64,000 nucleotides of DNA from Leptospira sp. WS58.C1 (GTDB taxonomy: Bacteria; Spirochaetota; Leptospiria; Leptospirales; Leptospiraceae): assembly GCF_040833995.1 (NCBI RefSeq), contig NZ_CP162137.1, positions 1,329,001-1,393,000 on the forward strand, given 5' to 3'. Positions 1 to 9,081 of the stretch are shown piece by piece (the stretch's first letter is position 1; every line of letters begins with the position of its first letter). The position numbers were made by a program, and so were the translations under genes. The notes below the pieces were generated by a model. That model saw only the letters and a program-made list of their open reading frames with translations. It made no database searches and was not told the origin of the DNA.

Positions 1-816
1 CTATTATTTGCATTTGTATTGGATTGCGGATCCAGATTCGAAAAAATCTCTCCGTTTTCCATTCCTCCTCAAGAATTCGATCTTGGAAACGGGATCAAAG
101 CTGTATTCCTACCGACTGAACTATCGTTCATCACTTCCCAAGGTAAAATATTGGAATTTTCCCTAAAAGATCCGTTTCTTTCCTCCGCAAAAGGAGAGCA
201 GATCGTTAATTACAGAAAGGCAACTTTTAAGATCAAAGATAAGATCCTATTAGAATGTGGATCCCAAACGATTGAAAGTCTTGGATTAGAATCCGGCGCA
301 TTACTAGTAAAAGGAAAACTTACCGGAAAAAATTGCGAAACTGGATATACGATCCGATTCGTTTCCTCTTCCAATGCCGGACTCGATTGGAAGGTGGAAA
401 TAACGAATCCGGAACTAAACCGCACATATATAAAATTCAAATCGGACGAATCCGAAAGTATCTACGGTTTAGGTGAACAATTTTCTCATCTGAATCTAAA
501 AGGAAAAAAACCGTTCTTATTCTCCGAAGAACAAGGAGTGGGAAGAGGAGACCAACCCATCACTTGGGGAGCCGAATTATTAGAAGGCGCAGGTGGAAAC
601 GAATACAGTACTTATATATCCAGTCCTTTTTTTCTCACTTCTCGAAACAGGGGCTTCTTCTTTGAAAACGGCTCTTATTACGTTTTTGATTTTGAAGAAG
701 ATTCCGAAATTACGATAGAATTCAGAGAAAGAGGATTGAATGTTAAATCCTGGAAAGCTTCAAGTCCTAAAGAGATCTTAAAATTATATACTTCTCATAC
801 AGGAAGAGCAGAATAA
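1..816 (+). CDS. Truncated GH31-like (alpha-glucosidase/sulfoquinovosidase-type) lipoprotein, 5' end outside window
   Basis: The reading frame is open from base 1, so the start lies upstream. The first visible residues are hydrophobic and end in a Cys (VLDC), which fits the end of a lipoprotein signal peptide. The rest resembles the N-terminal beta-sandwich domain of family 31 glycosidases, with the GLGEQ and EQGVGRG segments typical of the YihQ-like group. The frame stops (TAA TAG) where the TIM barrel carrying the two catalytic Asp should begin, and no barrel sequence follows. It is therefore either a 3'-deleted gene or a secreted substrate-binding remnant. The family call is good; any enzymatic activity is doubtful. 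Confidence 0.7.
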   Translation, partial: LLFAFVLDCGSRFEKISPFSIPPQEFDLGNGIKAVFLPTELSFITSQGKILEFSLKDPFLSSAKGEQIVNYRKATFKIKDKILLECGSQTIESLGLESGALLVKGKLTGKNCETGYTIRFVSSSNAGLDWKVEITNPELNRTYIKFKSDESESIYGLGEQFSHLNLKGKKPFLFSEEQGVGRGDQPITWGAELLEGAGGNEYSTYISSPFFLTSRNRGFFFENGSYYVFDFEEDSEITIEFRERGLNVKSWKASSPKEILKLYTSHTGRAE

Positions 817-867
817 TAGAGACTTACATGACTTCTACACTGTCTAAATAAAAAAAGAAGGTCTCCT

Positions 868-1281
868 TTGTCAAAATTTACGGAACCGATCGTGCTATTT
901 GACGGAGTATGCAATTTATGTAACGGTGCAGTGAATGTACTTTTGGATCTGGATAAACATAAAAGATTAAAATTTGCAAGCTTACAGTCCGAATATGCAA
1001 AAAATCTAATCCAATCTAAGGCCCTGAAGGAAAAGATCCGAGGGATTGACAGTATTCTTTTCTGGGACGGGGAAGAGATCCATATCAAATCGAATGCCAT
1101 CTTGGAGATTTGCGGTAAGTTGGGTGGTTTTTGGAAAGTCCTCAAATTTGGTTATATTATCCCAAGACCAATCCGAAACATTCTGTACGATCTGATTGCG
1201 AAAAACAGGTACAAACTTTTCGGTACGAGAGAATCTTGCAGAATGCCAACCCCGGAATTAAAAGAAAGGATCTTAGGATAG
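868..1281 (+). CDS. DCC-family (DUF393) thiol-disulfide oxidoreductase
   Basis: A 137-residue protein whose N-terminus carries the family signature, a short strand followed by FDGVCNLCN. The Asp and the CxxC-type pair form the putative redox centre. The conserved RESCRMP region near the C-terminus also fits. The start is a TTG about 7 bases after AAGAAGG; no in-frame ATG fits better. Members are small predicted oxidoreductases of uncertain partner. A second, diverged member lies at 33982-34329. The gene stands alone between the truncated GH31 gene and a repeat-containing gap. Confidence 0.8.
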   Translation: MSKFTEPIVLFDGVCNLCNGAVNVLLDLDKHKRLKFASLQSEYAKNLIQSKALKEKIRGIDSILFWDGEEIHIKSNAILEICGKLGGFWKVLKFGYIIPRPIRNILYDLIAKNRYKLFGTRESCRMPTPELKERILG

Positions 1282-1816
1282 GGTATTCGCACAGAGTTCA
1301 CTGAGGACACAGAGGGCGTGGCGTGTAGAGTTTCCGATAGTTTACTCCGTGCTCTCAGTGTTCTCCGTGCGAAGGTTCCTGTTCTATCGCAAAGGTTATT
1401 TTCTCCAAAAACTCGGAAAAACCGCACAAAATCTGGCCTTTGAGTGCCTTACCTTATGTCTATTCCATCCAGGTTTCCGGGTTCAACTACGACGAAAGTT
1501 TCTCTAAATTTCTGAAAACTTTTCAGTAAGTTTGCATTTTTTCGGGACTCTATTCGCAGCACCTCATAAAAACTCTTAAATTCTATCAAAATATGCTAAA
1601 AATTGAGAGAATAGCCCTTAAAATAATTAATTTCATTGGAATTCGGTCGAATTCATTCAGTATCGTTAATTCCTCTGGATTTAGGTGGAGAAAAATCCTT
1701 GTCCCGAGATTATGGACCAGGAGGATAGGTTGAACTTTCGGAAATTTACCGCCGATCTTAAAAGCAAGACCCGTTTTTTAAGAGAATTTTTGGCGGCGCA
1801 AAAAGGAAAGAACCAA
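1282..1816. other. Intergenic gap with one dispersed CACAGAG-type repeat
   Basis: This gap of more than 500 bases precedes the M23 peptidase gene. Bases 1286-1373 hold a copy of the dispersed inverted repeat described separately. The remainder (about 1380-1680) is AT-rich with no convincing ORF, RNA gene or terminator. An in-frame GTG at 1685 and an ATG at 1712 could extend the M23 gene into this stretch, but both lack a good ribosome binding site. Confidence 0.5.
1286..1373. repeat. Dispersed CACAGAG inverted repeat, copy 1
   Basis: The left arm begins TTCGCACAGAG at 1286 and the right arm ends CTCCGTGCGAA near 1373. The arms are imperfect reverse complements separated by about 30 bases and could fold as one long hairpin. 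Similar sequence recurs at 3426-3598, 10566-10685, 23261-23282, 48660-48739 and weakly at 59933-59954, always outside genes. Confidence 0.75.
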
Positions 1817-2602
1817 ATGAAAAGAAAAACTATTCTTACGATAGTAGGTGCTTCTGCACTCGTCGTCCTTTCCTGGAAATCTTTCGCAAATACATATTTG
1901 GAAGAAGTTAAGGTCGACAACCAATTCATCCAAACCTATCAATCTAGAGAAGGGATCTGGATCGTTCCCGGAAAAGTAAAAGAATCCCTAGAGGATCTAT
2001 ACCATAAATTCGGAACTTCCGAAAGAGAAGTTCGTCTTCTCAACGGGATCCACGACAGCGGAAAGATCCAAAACTCAGAGCCTGTATTCTTCCCCTATAA
2101 CGCAAATTATACCCGTAATCTTCTATTAGAAGACAAAGGAAGAGAGATTTTCACCTCGGATGCGAGAGAATTGATCTGGCCTTTGAGTTTCAAATATTCC
2201 AGAGTCACTTCTAGACTAGGAAGACGTTGGAACGCCTTACATGCAGGTGTGGACATCGCTTGTCCGAACGGATCCGTAGTGATTGCAGCCGCTGATGGAG
2301 TTGTAACCGATTCTAAAAGAGACGGTGGATACGGACTACGAGTAGTTCTTACTCATCCTCAAATCAACGGCATCCAAACATTATACGCCCATAATTCCCT
2401 TCTTTTCGTAAAGCAAGGCGACAAAGTGAAAAAAGGACAAGTGCTTGCACTTTCCGGAAATACAGGGCATACCACCGGGCCACATGTTCACTTCGAAGTC
2501 CGTTACCAAAACGTGGTTTTGAACCCTGAACATTATCTTCCCCCTTTCTTAGCTGATAAAGAATCCCAAGTTGCAATCGCAAAAGAAACCATCCAGCAAT
2601 AA
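1817..2602 (+). CDS. M23 family metallopeptidase (peptidoglycan endopeptidase-like)
   Basis: A 261-residue protein with an N-terminal signal/anchor (residues 1-24), a LysM-like stretch (about 45-95) and a C-terminal M23/LytM domain. The zinc ligands are visible as HAGVD (His142, Asp146) and HVHFE (His225), with the catalytic His192 in YAHN. It should cut peptide cross-bridges in periplasmic peptidoglycan. The ATG at 1817 was chosen because AAAGGAAAG lies 6 bases upstream and a signal peptide follows directly. A GTG at 1685 would add 44 residues without a clear ribosome site. It overlaps the next gene by 32 bases. Confidence 0.85.
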   Translation: MKRKTILTIVGASALVVLSWKSFANTYLEEVKVDNQFIQTYQSREGIWIVPGKVKESLEDLYHKFGTSEREVRLLNGIHDSGKIQNSEPVFFPYNANYTRNLLLEDKGREIFTSDARELIWPLSFKYSRVTSRLGRRWNALHAGVDIACPNGSVVIAAADGVVTDSKRDGGYGLRVVLTHPQINGIQTLYAHNSLLFVKQGDKVKKGQVLALSGNTGHTTGPHVHFEVRYQNVVLNPEHYLPPFLADKESQVAIAKETIQQ

Positions 2603-3422
2603 ACCGTTGATCTCTAATTCCGACTGGTCTTCCGAAATCTTTTCCTATTTGGAAGAGAGCCTGGCCGGCCGGAAAATCCATACAGCTTTATTCGATTTTG
2701 ATAATACTCTTGTCCGAGGTGATTTCGGAGAGGAAGTCATGTGCGAACTTTTACTAGCTGGAGTTCCTTGGATCCAATCCCTTACTCCTTTTTTCCCGGA
2801 AGCCGCAATCTCCGAAAAAATGGAAATTTTGCGTAAAACGGATACTCAATCCTTTATGGACGAGGTCTGGAAATATTACGAATCCAAGATAGAGAAAGAA
2901 GGCTTGGAAGCGGGGTATAGATGGTCTACTTGGATCTTTTCTGGTAGATCCACGAAGGAGTTGCAGAATACCGCAAATCTTGTTTGGGAAAAGAACCAGA
3001 AGGATACAAGTCCCAAAGCGGTCCAAGCATTTCATCCTATGTTGGAACTTGTAAAAGAGTTGGAAAAGGCTGGGACCAAAATTTGGATCGTAACCGCTTC
3101 ACCGGAACCTGTGATCCAAATGGTTTCGGAACGTTGGGGTATTCCGAAAGAGAATGTACTTGGCATGAGGTTGATCGAAAAGAATGGGATCTTAAGCCAC
3201 GAGCTGATAGAACCTTTTACTTACGGCATCGGAAAAGTAAAATTACTCAATCTAGCCAATGGAAATCAAGGTTACGATCTCGCATTCGGAGATTCTGAAA
3301 ACGATTTCCCTATGCTTTCTCATGTAAGGTCCAAAGGGATTTTTTTGGACCGAGGTAAGAAGGCACCCCCTCCTGGAGTGTTTGTCCAATCCGTTAAGAA
3401 CTGGAAAACAGTTCCGCTATAA
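2571..3422 (+). CDS. HAD-superfamily phosphatase, phosphoserine-phosphatase-like
   Basis: HAD motif I is FDFDNT (Asp42, Asp44, with the second Asp typical of phosphatases). Motif II is VTAS near the middle, and motif III/IV is FGDSENDFP near the end. The helical cap between motifs I and II and the SB-type layout point to the SerB/HAD-IB group, so it probably dephosphorylates a small metabolite. The start is uncertain. The TTG at 2571 overlaps the upstream M23 gene by 32 bases, and a TTG at 2607 just after its stop is an alternative. The overlap suggests coupled expression. Confidence 0.8.
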   Translation: MQSQKKPSSNKPLISNSDWSSEIFSYLEESLAGRKIHTALFDFDNTLVRGDFGEEVMCELLLAGVPWIQSLTPFFPEAAISEKMEILRKTDTQSFMDEVWKYYESKIEKEGLEAGYRWSTWIFSGRSTKELQNTANLVWEKNQKDTSPKAVQAFHPMLELVKELEKAGTKIWIVTASPEPVIQMVSERWGIPKENVLGMRLIEKNGILSHELIEPFTYGIGKVKLLNLANGNQGYDLAFGDSENDFPMLSHVRSKGIFLDRGKKAPPPGVFVQSVKNWKTVPL

Positions 3423-3425
3423 AAG

Positions 3426-3598
3426 TCACTGAGTTAAAAGAGACACGAAGTTTTTTTCACACAGAGACACAAAGACGCGGAGGGATGTGATATAGGACTT
3501 CTAACATTACGCCCCAACGCTGTTTCTCTCTGTGGGCTCCGTGCCTCTGTGCGAGAAAACTCAGAGCCTCTATAAAACTTTGTGAACTCTGTGCGAAA
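3426..3598. repeat. Dispersed CACAGAG repeat, copy 2 (long, composite)
   Basis: The gap between two convergent genes is almost entirely repeat. It has CACTGAG and ACACAGAGACAC-type left arms (3426-3482), right arms containing CTCCGTGCCTCTGTGCGAG (3538-3556), and a further GAACTCTGTGCGAAA (3583-3598). Two nested or adjacent copies seem to be present. It could fold into a large hairpin and act as a boundary between the convergent transcripts. Confidence 0.7.
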
Positions 3599-4438
3599 TT
3601 ATCTTTTTTTCAAATACTCAGGCATTTCCGGAAGTTTATCATCGGTCCAGATCCAATCTCCGATCAAGGAAACGATCGGAGCCTTCTCTCCATCTAGAAT
3701 TTTTAATAAACCGATCTTTAGATCATTTTGTTCGGTGGCTCTATATGGAATATTCGGAAATTGTTTTTCGAATATCCTTTTTTCAGACCCACGAACATAG
3801 TCCCAAAAGAATTCGGAAAACTTTTTGCCGGATTCCTTATGCTCCTTCATTAGGTTTTGTAATTCTGGAAAAGGAGAAGACCTGCCGATTTTTTGCAGAA
3901 GTACTCCGATCCCCCTTGCACTTGTACTTATGAAACTTCCCGCGCGGATCATTTTTCTGGAATCCGGTTTTTCGATAGCCCACTCTTCCATTTTCTTTTT
4001 GATGAATGCTAACGCTCCATAAGAAGTAAGTAAATGCGGAAGATAATAAAAGGCGGAATATCCGACGGTCAAACGTGGGTTCAGTTTTCTTTCCAGTTCT
4101 ATCATGGGATCCAGACAGAATTTAGCGGTGTTTATGATATCTACATCCGGAGTTTCAGAAACTGGATAACCTAAATTCCCTCTCGCAGGAGTATAGATAA
4201 AAATATCCACTTTCAGATGATTGATTTCTTTTAGGACTTTCTGAACGGCAGCTTCAGGCTCTTCTAATTGGATATGTGGAATTGTTTTATCTGCTCCGGT
4301 GACTTGAGAATCACCGGAAGTAGTCGAGATAATATTCCATTTGACTCCGGACTTTTTGGAATGTTCCCGAAGGCCTTCTATCGCGCTTTGGCCTGCGGCC
4401 CCTGATCCGCCTATGATCAATGCTATGGATTCACTCAT
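3599..4438 (-). CDS. Rossmann-fold NAD(P)-binding (SDR-like) protein of unknown substrate
   Basis: A 279-residue protein beginning with a dinucleotide-binding strand and the loop IGGSGAAGQSA, typical of SDR/NAD(P)-binding proteins. A YSAFYYLP segment lies where an SDR active site might be, but a clear YxxxK is not obvious, so the chemistry is open. The ATG at 4438 was chosen because GGAGG sits 6 bases upstream. An ATG at 4474 would give a 4-base ATGA overlap with the upstream pseudouridine synthase gene but lacks a ribosome site. The two genes are probably co-transcribed. Confidence 0.7.
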   Translation of the reverse strand: MSESIALIIGGSGAAGQSAIEGLREHSKKSGVKWNIISTTSGDSQVTGADKTIPHIQLEEPEAAVQKVLKEINHLKVDIFIYTPARGNLGYPVSETPDVDIINTAKFCLDPMIELERKLNPRLTVGYSAFYYLPHLLTSYGALAFIKKKMEEWAIEKPDSRKMIRAGSFISTSARGIGVLLQKIGRSSPFPELQNLMKEHKESGKKFSEFFWDYVRGSEKRIFEKQFPNIPYRATEQNDLKIGLLKILDGEKAPIVSLIGDWIWTDDKLPEMPEYLKKR

Positions 4439-4470
4439 TTTCGCCTCCGGAAAAGTGAGGACCAGCTTAC

Positions 4471-5178
4471 TCATTCCGGAAAACGTATACCAGAAAAAAA
4501 GCGCATATAAGGTTGAAAATCCGAAGGAAGCTCGGAGATAAGTTTTACTTCTTCGTTGAATTCGTTTTTGAATTTTAGAAGATAAGAATGTAATAAAAAT
4601 CGTTTTGGTTTCGGAACTAAACTTTTAGAGGAAGAATCACAGTATGTTTCGTCTCCCAAGATAGGAGTTCCGATCGAAGAAAGATGAAATCGGATCTGGT
4701 GTCTTCTACCCGTAACTAATTTTGCCGCAACCAAGGAGATATTTTTTTCTTTTGAATAGGAGAGAAGTGTAAAATCTGTGATCGCTTTTTTGCCACCGGA
4801 ACGAACTGAACTTACTTTTCCTTTTCCATCTTTCAAAAAACATTCCACTCTGAATTCTTTCTCTTTTGGAATTCCTGCACAAATAGCCAAATAGGTTTTT
4901 TCCGAATCTGCTAAGATCGAATCCGCTTCTTTATTTTTGGATGGCTCTTTGCAAAATAGAAGGATCCCACTCGTGTCTTTGTCCAGTCTATGGAGTAGTC
5001 GTAATTCCGGTTCCTTCTCTTGTTGCCGGACGAGATCTTCCAGATTTGGACGATTTGGATCGAATGTAGCATGGACAGGGATTCCTGCCGGTTTTTCCAC
5101 GGCGAGTAGGAACCCCTTCTCATACCATTTTCGAATCGGATGCTTAATGGCCGGAAATTTGGGTTTCGGTTCCCTCAT
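4471..5178 (-). CDS. RluA-family RNA pseudouridine synthase
   Basis: This 235-residue protein carries the RluA signature HRLDKDTSG, with the catalytic Asp of the RLD motif, and the C-terminal [10 protein letters not shown] motif. It lacks an N-terminal S4 domain, so it is the short, catalytic-only form similar to RluA/TruC. It should isomerise uridine in rRNA or tRNA; the target position cannot be read from sequence. It is the first gene of a minus-strand pair with the downstream Rossmann protein and is divergent from the XRE regulator. Confidence 0.88.
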   Translation of the reverse strand: MREPKPKFPAIKHPIRKWYEKGFLLAVEKPAGIPVHATFDPNRPNLEDLVRQQEKEPELRLLHRLDKDTSGILLFCKEPSKNKEADSILADSEKTYLAICAGIPKEKEFRVECFLKDGKGKVSSVRSGGKKAITDFTLLSYSKEKNISLVAAKLVTGRRHQIRFHLSSIGTPILGDETYCDSSSKSLVPKPKRFLLHSYLLKFKNEFNEEVKLISELPSDFQPYMRFFSGIRFPE

Positions 5179-5274
5179 TGTTTTTCCTGTCGTATCTTCT
5201 CTAATTTGATTCCCGTTTTTGGAAAGTATGGAAATTGGATTGACACATCTTCCGTTATATTGGACGAATTAGGT

Positions 5275-5889
5275 ATGAAACAGGCCGATGCCGAAGAACT
5301 CGATGGGAAGGAACTCATCTCCAGCGAACATATAACAGAAGTCGTTAAAGAAAACCTAAAATTAATTCGCCATACTAAAGGACTCTCATTAGACAAATTG
5401 GCATCCCGTTGCGGGGTGAGCCGAGCCATGCTTTCTCAAATAGAGCAAGGTAAAAGTGTTCCTACAATCGCGGTATTATGGAAGATCGCAACCGGTCTGA
5501 ATGTTCCTTTCAGTGAACTTCTCAAAGAGAAGGGAACGGAAGGAGTTTTTCTCCTAAAAGCGGAGAATACGAAAGTCTTATATTCCAGCTCCAAGGTATA
5601 TTCTAGTCGTGCCTTGTTTCCGTTTATCGGAGGCAGAAGGGTAGAATTTTACGAACTGATCCTGAAACCGGGAGGTATCGAAGTTGCAGAAGCTCATAAA
5701 GCCGGAACAACCGAGAACCTTGTCGTGGTCCAAGGGAAATTGCGCCTCCGTGTGGGGGACAAGGTGGTAGAACTGGATGCAAAAGATTCCGTATATTTTA
5801 GAGCGGATGTTCCCCACGAATATATCAACCCAACGGATACCGAAACTCTTATGTATCTGGTCATGGAATATACGGACGAAGCTAGCTAA
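5275..5889 (+). CDS. XRE-family regulator with C-terminal cupin domain
   Basis: A 204-residue protein. The N-terminal helix-turn-helix contains [18 protein letters not shown], the canonical XRE recognition region, at about residues 37-60. A cupin_2 barrel follows (about 110-200) with an ENLVVVQG strand and an HEYINPT strand. Such proteins are ligand-responsive repressors or activators (PuuR/SinR-like architecture). The ATG at 5275 was preferred over an upstream ATG at 5140 that would translate into the divergent promoter region. The next gene's start lies inside this gene, so the two are probably coupled. Confidence 0.85.
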   Translation: MKQADAEELDGKELISSEHITEVVKENLKLIRHTKGLSLDKLASRCGVSRAMLSQIEQGKSVPTIAVLWKIATGLNVPFSELLKEKGTEGVFLLKAENTKVLYSSSKVYSSRALFPFIGGRRVEFYELILKPGGIEVAEAHKAGTTENLVVVQGKLRLRVGDKVVELDAKDSVYFRADVPHEYINPTDTETLMYLVMEYTDEAS

Positions 5890-6868
5890 ACTTCTAGTCC
5901 TAAGCTTATTTTTTACTCCGGGTCTTCTATTTTCCGAAGCGCCCGATCCTTCCACAGGTTATTTCGGTATCGACAGATACGAAGAGCAGATCTCTTGTCA
6001 TGAAGAGGATTGTATTCGTTATACATTGGATGAATTGAATTCCAAAGGTGGAAAATCCGAAGTCAGAAGACTTTTAGAAGAGAATGCCGGAAAGGTCTTA
6101 GTGGATCTTTCCGAAAAAAATCTTAAACTCGCGGACGACGAACTGGACGAGCTGCGTGATTTTCTATTAGAAATTTCTAAAAGAGACGGAAGGGTCGCCG
6201 TCGAAAAACTACATATCGCCGTCAGAGGATTGGAGATCACGGATCCTCCCGTTTTAAAGGATGTGGGCTTGATCGGTTGGGGGCTTATCAGAAGAATTTA
6301 CAGATACGTATATTTTAAGAGGACGGGAGATTATAACGCTAAAGTCCTATATCATCCGGGAAACGGAAAGATCAACCTGATCTTCTTCGTGCATAAAAGA
6401 TACGGAGATATCTGTGAGACGGTATTTTCTTCCTGCAATGAGATCGAATACCTAGATGAGGATACTTTCGATCTTCAATTATCCACTGCACTCAGGGAAT
6501 CCAAAGAGAAGGGGCTACCGGTAAGAGTAAATTTTAAACAGGTTCAGGCTTCTTTTCCTGAAACAAAACTGGAATGGGAGAATGTAAAAAGTATAGGAAG
6601 ATCTGCGAGAATGTACAAATGGCTCGCACTTCCTAAAGAGACGGAAATGAAACCCTTGAGCAGATCCAGGTTTCTACCCTTGCAAACAGCTCTGACTGTG
6701 ATCGATTATTCCATTTCAGTATTCGATTACGTGAATCAGATCATCATGTACAAACCTGCACGAAATACAAAGGCAGAAGTGATGTACACACAAAAATTGA
6801 CCGAAGAAGGAACTCTCGGCGCAAAGACGATCCATTCGGTCGTGTTTATTCCGATCAAGGAAGAGTAA
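5807..6868 (+). CDS. Exported protein of unknown function
   Basis: I do not recognise a family. A hydrophobic signal-like core ([18 protein letters not shown]) precedes a polar region with paired Cys residues (ISCHEEDC) and a second pair (ICETVFSSC) further on. The middle contains a short acidic, leucine-rich helix. The only usable starts in this frame are ATGs at 5807 and 5777, both inside the XRE gene, giving an unusually long n-region before the signal core. The protein is probably periplasmic or surface-exposed and co-expressed with the regulator. Start confidence is low; the ORF itself is convincing by length. Confidence 0.6.
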   Translation: MFPTNISTQRIPKLLCIWSWNIRTKLAKLLVLSLFFTPGLLFSEAPDPSTGYFGIDRYEEQISCHEEDCIRYTLDELNSKGGKSEVRRLLEENAGKVLVDLSEKNLKLADDELDELRDFLLEISKRDGRVAVEKLHIAVRGLEITDPPVLKDVGLIGWGLIRRIYRYVYFKRTGDYNAKVLYHPGNGKINLIFFVHKRYGDICETVFSSCNEIEYLDEDTFDLQLSTALRESKEKGLPVRVNFKQVQASFPETKLEWENVKSIGRSARMYKWLALPKETEMKPLSRSRFLPLQTALTVIDYSISVFDYVNQIIMYKPARNTKAEVMYTQKLTEEGTLGAKTIHSVVFIPIKEE

Positions 6869-6897
6869 AAATTCTCCGCTCCGGAAAGAAGCGGAGA
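6866..6897 (-). terminator. Rho-independent terminator for the antiporter gene
   Basis: The arms TCTCCGCT (6873-6880) and AGCGGAGA (6890-6897) form an 8-bp stem with a 9-base loop. Read on the minus strand it is followed by ATTTTTAC, a short U tract. It lies 14 bases past the stop of the antiporter gene and touches the end of the convergent upstream gene. Confidence 0.6.
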
Positions 6898-6910
6898 GAA
6901 AAAGGATCTT

Positions 6911-8401
6911 TTAGAGGAAGAAGATCCAAGTCAAAAGTAAGAAGGTTGGTACCAAAAGTAGGAAGGAATACACTACATATCCTCCGAAACTTGGCATTTT
7001 AATCTTATTCTCTTCTGCTACGGATTTTACCATGAAGTTCGGCGCATTACCTATATAGGTCAAAGCACCCATAAATACCGCACCCACGGAAATCGCTTTT
7101 AGTAACTCCTCTCCCACCGGATCCGCTAAGATCTGGCCTACATTAGAATATCCTAATAATCCTTTAGCCAAGGATAAGAAGGTCAGGTAGGTAGGAGCAT
7201 TGTCCAAAACCCCCGAGAATGCGCCTGTTGCCCAGAAGAACTGCCATCTTTCTGTGATTCCCAATTCTTTTCCATGGTGTTCCAGGAGTAATAATGCAGG
7301 GATCATGGTTAAGAAAATACCGATGAACAGGTAAGCCACTTCTTGGATGGGACCTAAAGTGAATTTGTTCTTTTCTCTCAGTTTAGGATTGGAAGTCACT
7401 TTAGACAAAGCAATCAAACCGATTAGAACTGCTTCTCTGATGAACCCAAGGAAAGGGTATTTTGCAATGGCAGGAATATAGTTTTGGTTTAGGAAAGCGA
7501 CGGATAAGATCACGCCTAAAAGCCAGATCAAATTTACCTGGCCTTCTAAACCGATAGGTTGTCTGTGAGCATGATCGTAACGGAGGTCCTTTTTGGTTTC
7601 CTTTCCGTGCATGATCGTGTCCCAGATAAAGTAGATCACGAGCAGAATACCGGAAGCAATTACCATTTCAGGAAATAATTTAAAAGTCCATACGAAAGGG
7701 ACTCCCTGCAGATACCCCAAGAATAAAGGAGGATCCCCCAATGGAGTCAAAGAACCGCCAATATTGGAAACCAAAAAAATAAAGAAGATCACTGTGTGGA
7801 CCACATGTTTTCTTTCTGAGTTAGTCTTGAGTAGAGGTCGGATCAGAAGCATGGAAGCTCCGGTCGTTCCGATAAAGGATGCTAAGAAAGTCCCCACGAT
7901 CAAGAAGATGGTGTTATTTATGGGAGTAGCTTCTATATCCCCGTTTAATACGATACCGCCGGAAATATAAAAAAGTGCACCTAACAGAATAATAAACGGA
8001 ATATAGTCGAATACCATCGTGTGGAAAATTTTTCCACCCCAGCTATGCGCCATTAATATCCCGAAAGAAACTCCTCCTAATGCCAAAGAAAGAAGAAGTT
8101 TGTTATTATTATTCTCCCACCAATGCTCAGTCGTATGAGAGATCAAGGGTAGAAGTGCAATGCTGAGTAGGATTAGGACAAAAGGAATAACCGACCAGAG
8201 AGGAAGATCATCTCCTGCCTCCCCATGAGCGGATGCAGTCTCTTGGTGCCCGTTTCCGGTCCCATGTTCCCCGTGGCTTGTATCCGTTTCGGATTGAGCT
8301 AAGCCGTTCGTTTGAGGGGAAGCCCCTGTTTCAGCCCAAACGGAAACGTTCAGGACAAGGGAGAGAAAGAGTAGGGTAATAAAAAATTTGTTTCTCATCA
8401 T
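6911..8401 (-). CDS. NhaD-type sodium:proton antiporter
   Basis: A 496-residue polytopic inner-membrane protein of the ArsB/NhaD (ion transporter) superfamily. It has a cleavable signal-like N-terminus ending near VWAET, then a polar segment (about residues 25-65) rich in His, Glu and Gly that may sense cations, then about 12 membrane helices. Conserved segments such as GGSLTPLGDPPLFLG and LDNAPTYL fit the NhaD family, in which polar residues in these half-helices bind sodium. The start could be either of two adjacent ATGs (8401 or 8398). It is transcribed toward a terminator at 6866-6897. Confidence 0.85.
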   Translation of the reverse strand: MMRNKFFITLLFLSLVLNVSVWAETGASPQTNGLAQSETDTSHGEHGTGNGHQETASAHGEAGDDLPLWSVIPFVLILLSIALLPLISHTTEHWWENNNNKLLLSLALGGVSFGILMAHSWGGKIFHTMVFDYIPFIILLGALFYISGGIVLNGDIEATPINNTIFLIVGTFLASFIGTTGASMLLIRPLLKTNSERKHVVHTVIFFIFLVSNIGGSLTPLGDPPLFLGYLQGVPFVWTFKLFPEMVIASGILLVIYFIWDTIMHGKETKKDLRYDHAHRQPIGLEGQVNLIWLLGVILSVAFLNQNYIPAIAKYPFLGFIREAVLIGLIALSKVTSNPKLREKNKFTLGPIQEVAYLFIGIFLTMIPALLLLEHHGKELGITERWQFFWATGAFSGVLDNAPTYLTFLSLAKGLLGYSNVGQILADPVGEELLKAISVGAVFMGALTYIGNAPNFMVKSVAEENKIKMPSFGGYVVYSFLLLVPTFLLLTWIFFL

Positions 8402-8625
8402 TCTCTGCTTTTCGAAGATTTTTCGTCAGGTTATAGAGATTCCGATATTGTTTCAAAGGAAAATCGGTGATTTTCCGGGTTTTTTTGGGCTTCTTTTTTT
8501 AGATTGCATAAATCCTTCCTTTTTTGCAGGATCCTAACAGGAATCCATATCTTCTAGACTTTTTGCTTTATATTTGGGTCTTTCGGACCGTCAGATATAT
8601 AGGCCCTTAGAGAGAACCGACAACC

Positions 8626-9075
8626 ATGACTGTTTTAGGTAAACAAAAAGAATACTGCCTGACTCCGGACGAAATAGAGAGCAGATTAAAATCGGTTTCG
8701 ATACAACCGACCATGCAAAGGATTTCCATTTGCCAATACGTGCTTTGTGAAGCGGATCATCCTACCGCGGAAGAAGTAAAAGAATGGGTAGATAAACGTT
8801 CTTTAAAGATGAGTTTGGCAACCGTTTACAATACTTTAAACGTTTTAGTATCTGCCGGTCTATTAAGAGAATTTAAATTTTCCTGTTTGGGAAAATCAGT
8901 ATTCGATAGTAATATCGACGATCATTTCCATTTTTTCGATGAGAAAACAGGTAAATTCCATGATCTAGACGCGGACCTTCTTACCATAGATTCCAAACTT
9001 CCTAAAGAGTTTAAAGTGAATAAGATGGATATCCTATTCACCGGATCCTTGGAAGAATCGAACGTTTCTGCATGA
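8626..9075 (+). CDS. Fur-family metalloregulator, PerR-like
   Basis: A 149-residue Fur-family protein with a winged-helix N-terminus (LATVYNTLNVLVSAGLL) and a dimerisation/metal domain containing DDHFHFFDEKTGKFHDLD. The His-rich regulatory metal site is present. The two CxxC zinc motifs found in many Fur/PerR proteins are absent, as I recall for Leptospira PerR proteins, which also share the DEKTG segment. It probably represses peroxide or metal-homeostasis genes; which leptospiral paralogue it is cannot be decided here. It is divergent from the antiporter gene across a 224-bp gap. Confidence 0.82.
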   Translation: MTVLGKQKEYCLTPDEIESRLKSVSIQPTMQRISICQYVLCEADHPTAEEVKEWVDKRSLKMSLATVYNTLNVLVSAGLLREFKFSCLGKSVFDSNIDDHFHFFDEKTGKFHDLDADLLTIDSKLPKEFKVNKMDILFTGSLEESNVSA

Positions 9076-9081
9076 GTTACG

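Noticed and set aside
4471..4474. ATGA overlap as the start of the Rossmann protein
   Set aside because: An ATG 36 bases further on has GGAGG at ideal spacing and directly precedes the dinucleotide-binding strand.
5239..5264. TTGACA with a nearby TTATAT as a promoter for the XRE gene
   Set aside because: The spacing between the two hexamers is about 9 bases, far from the 17 expected.
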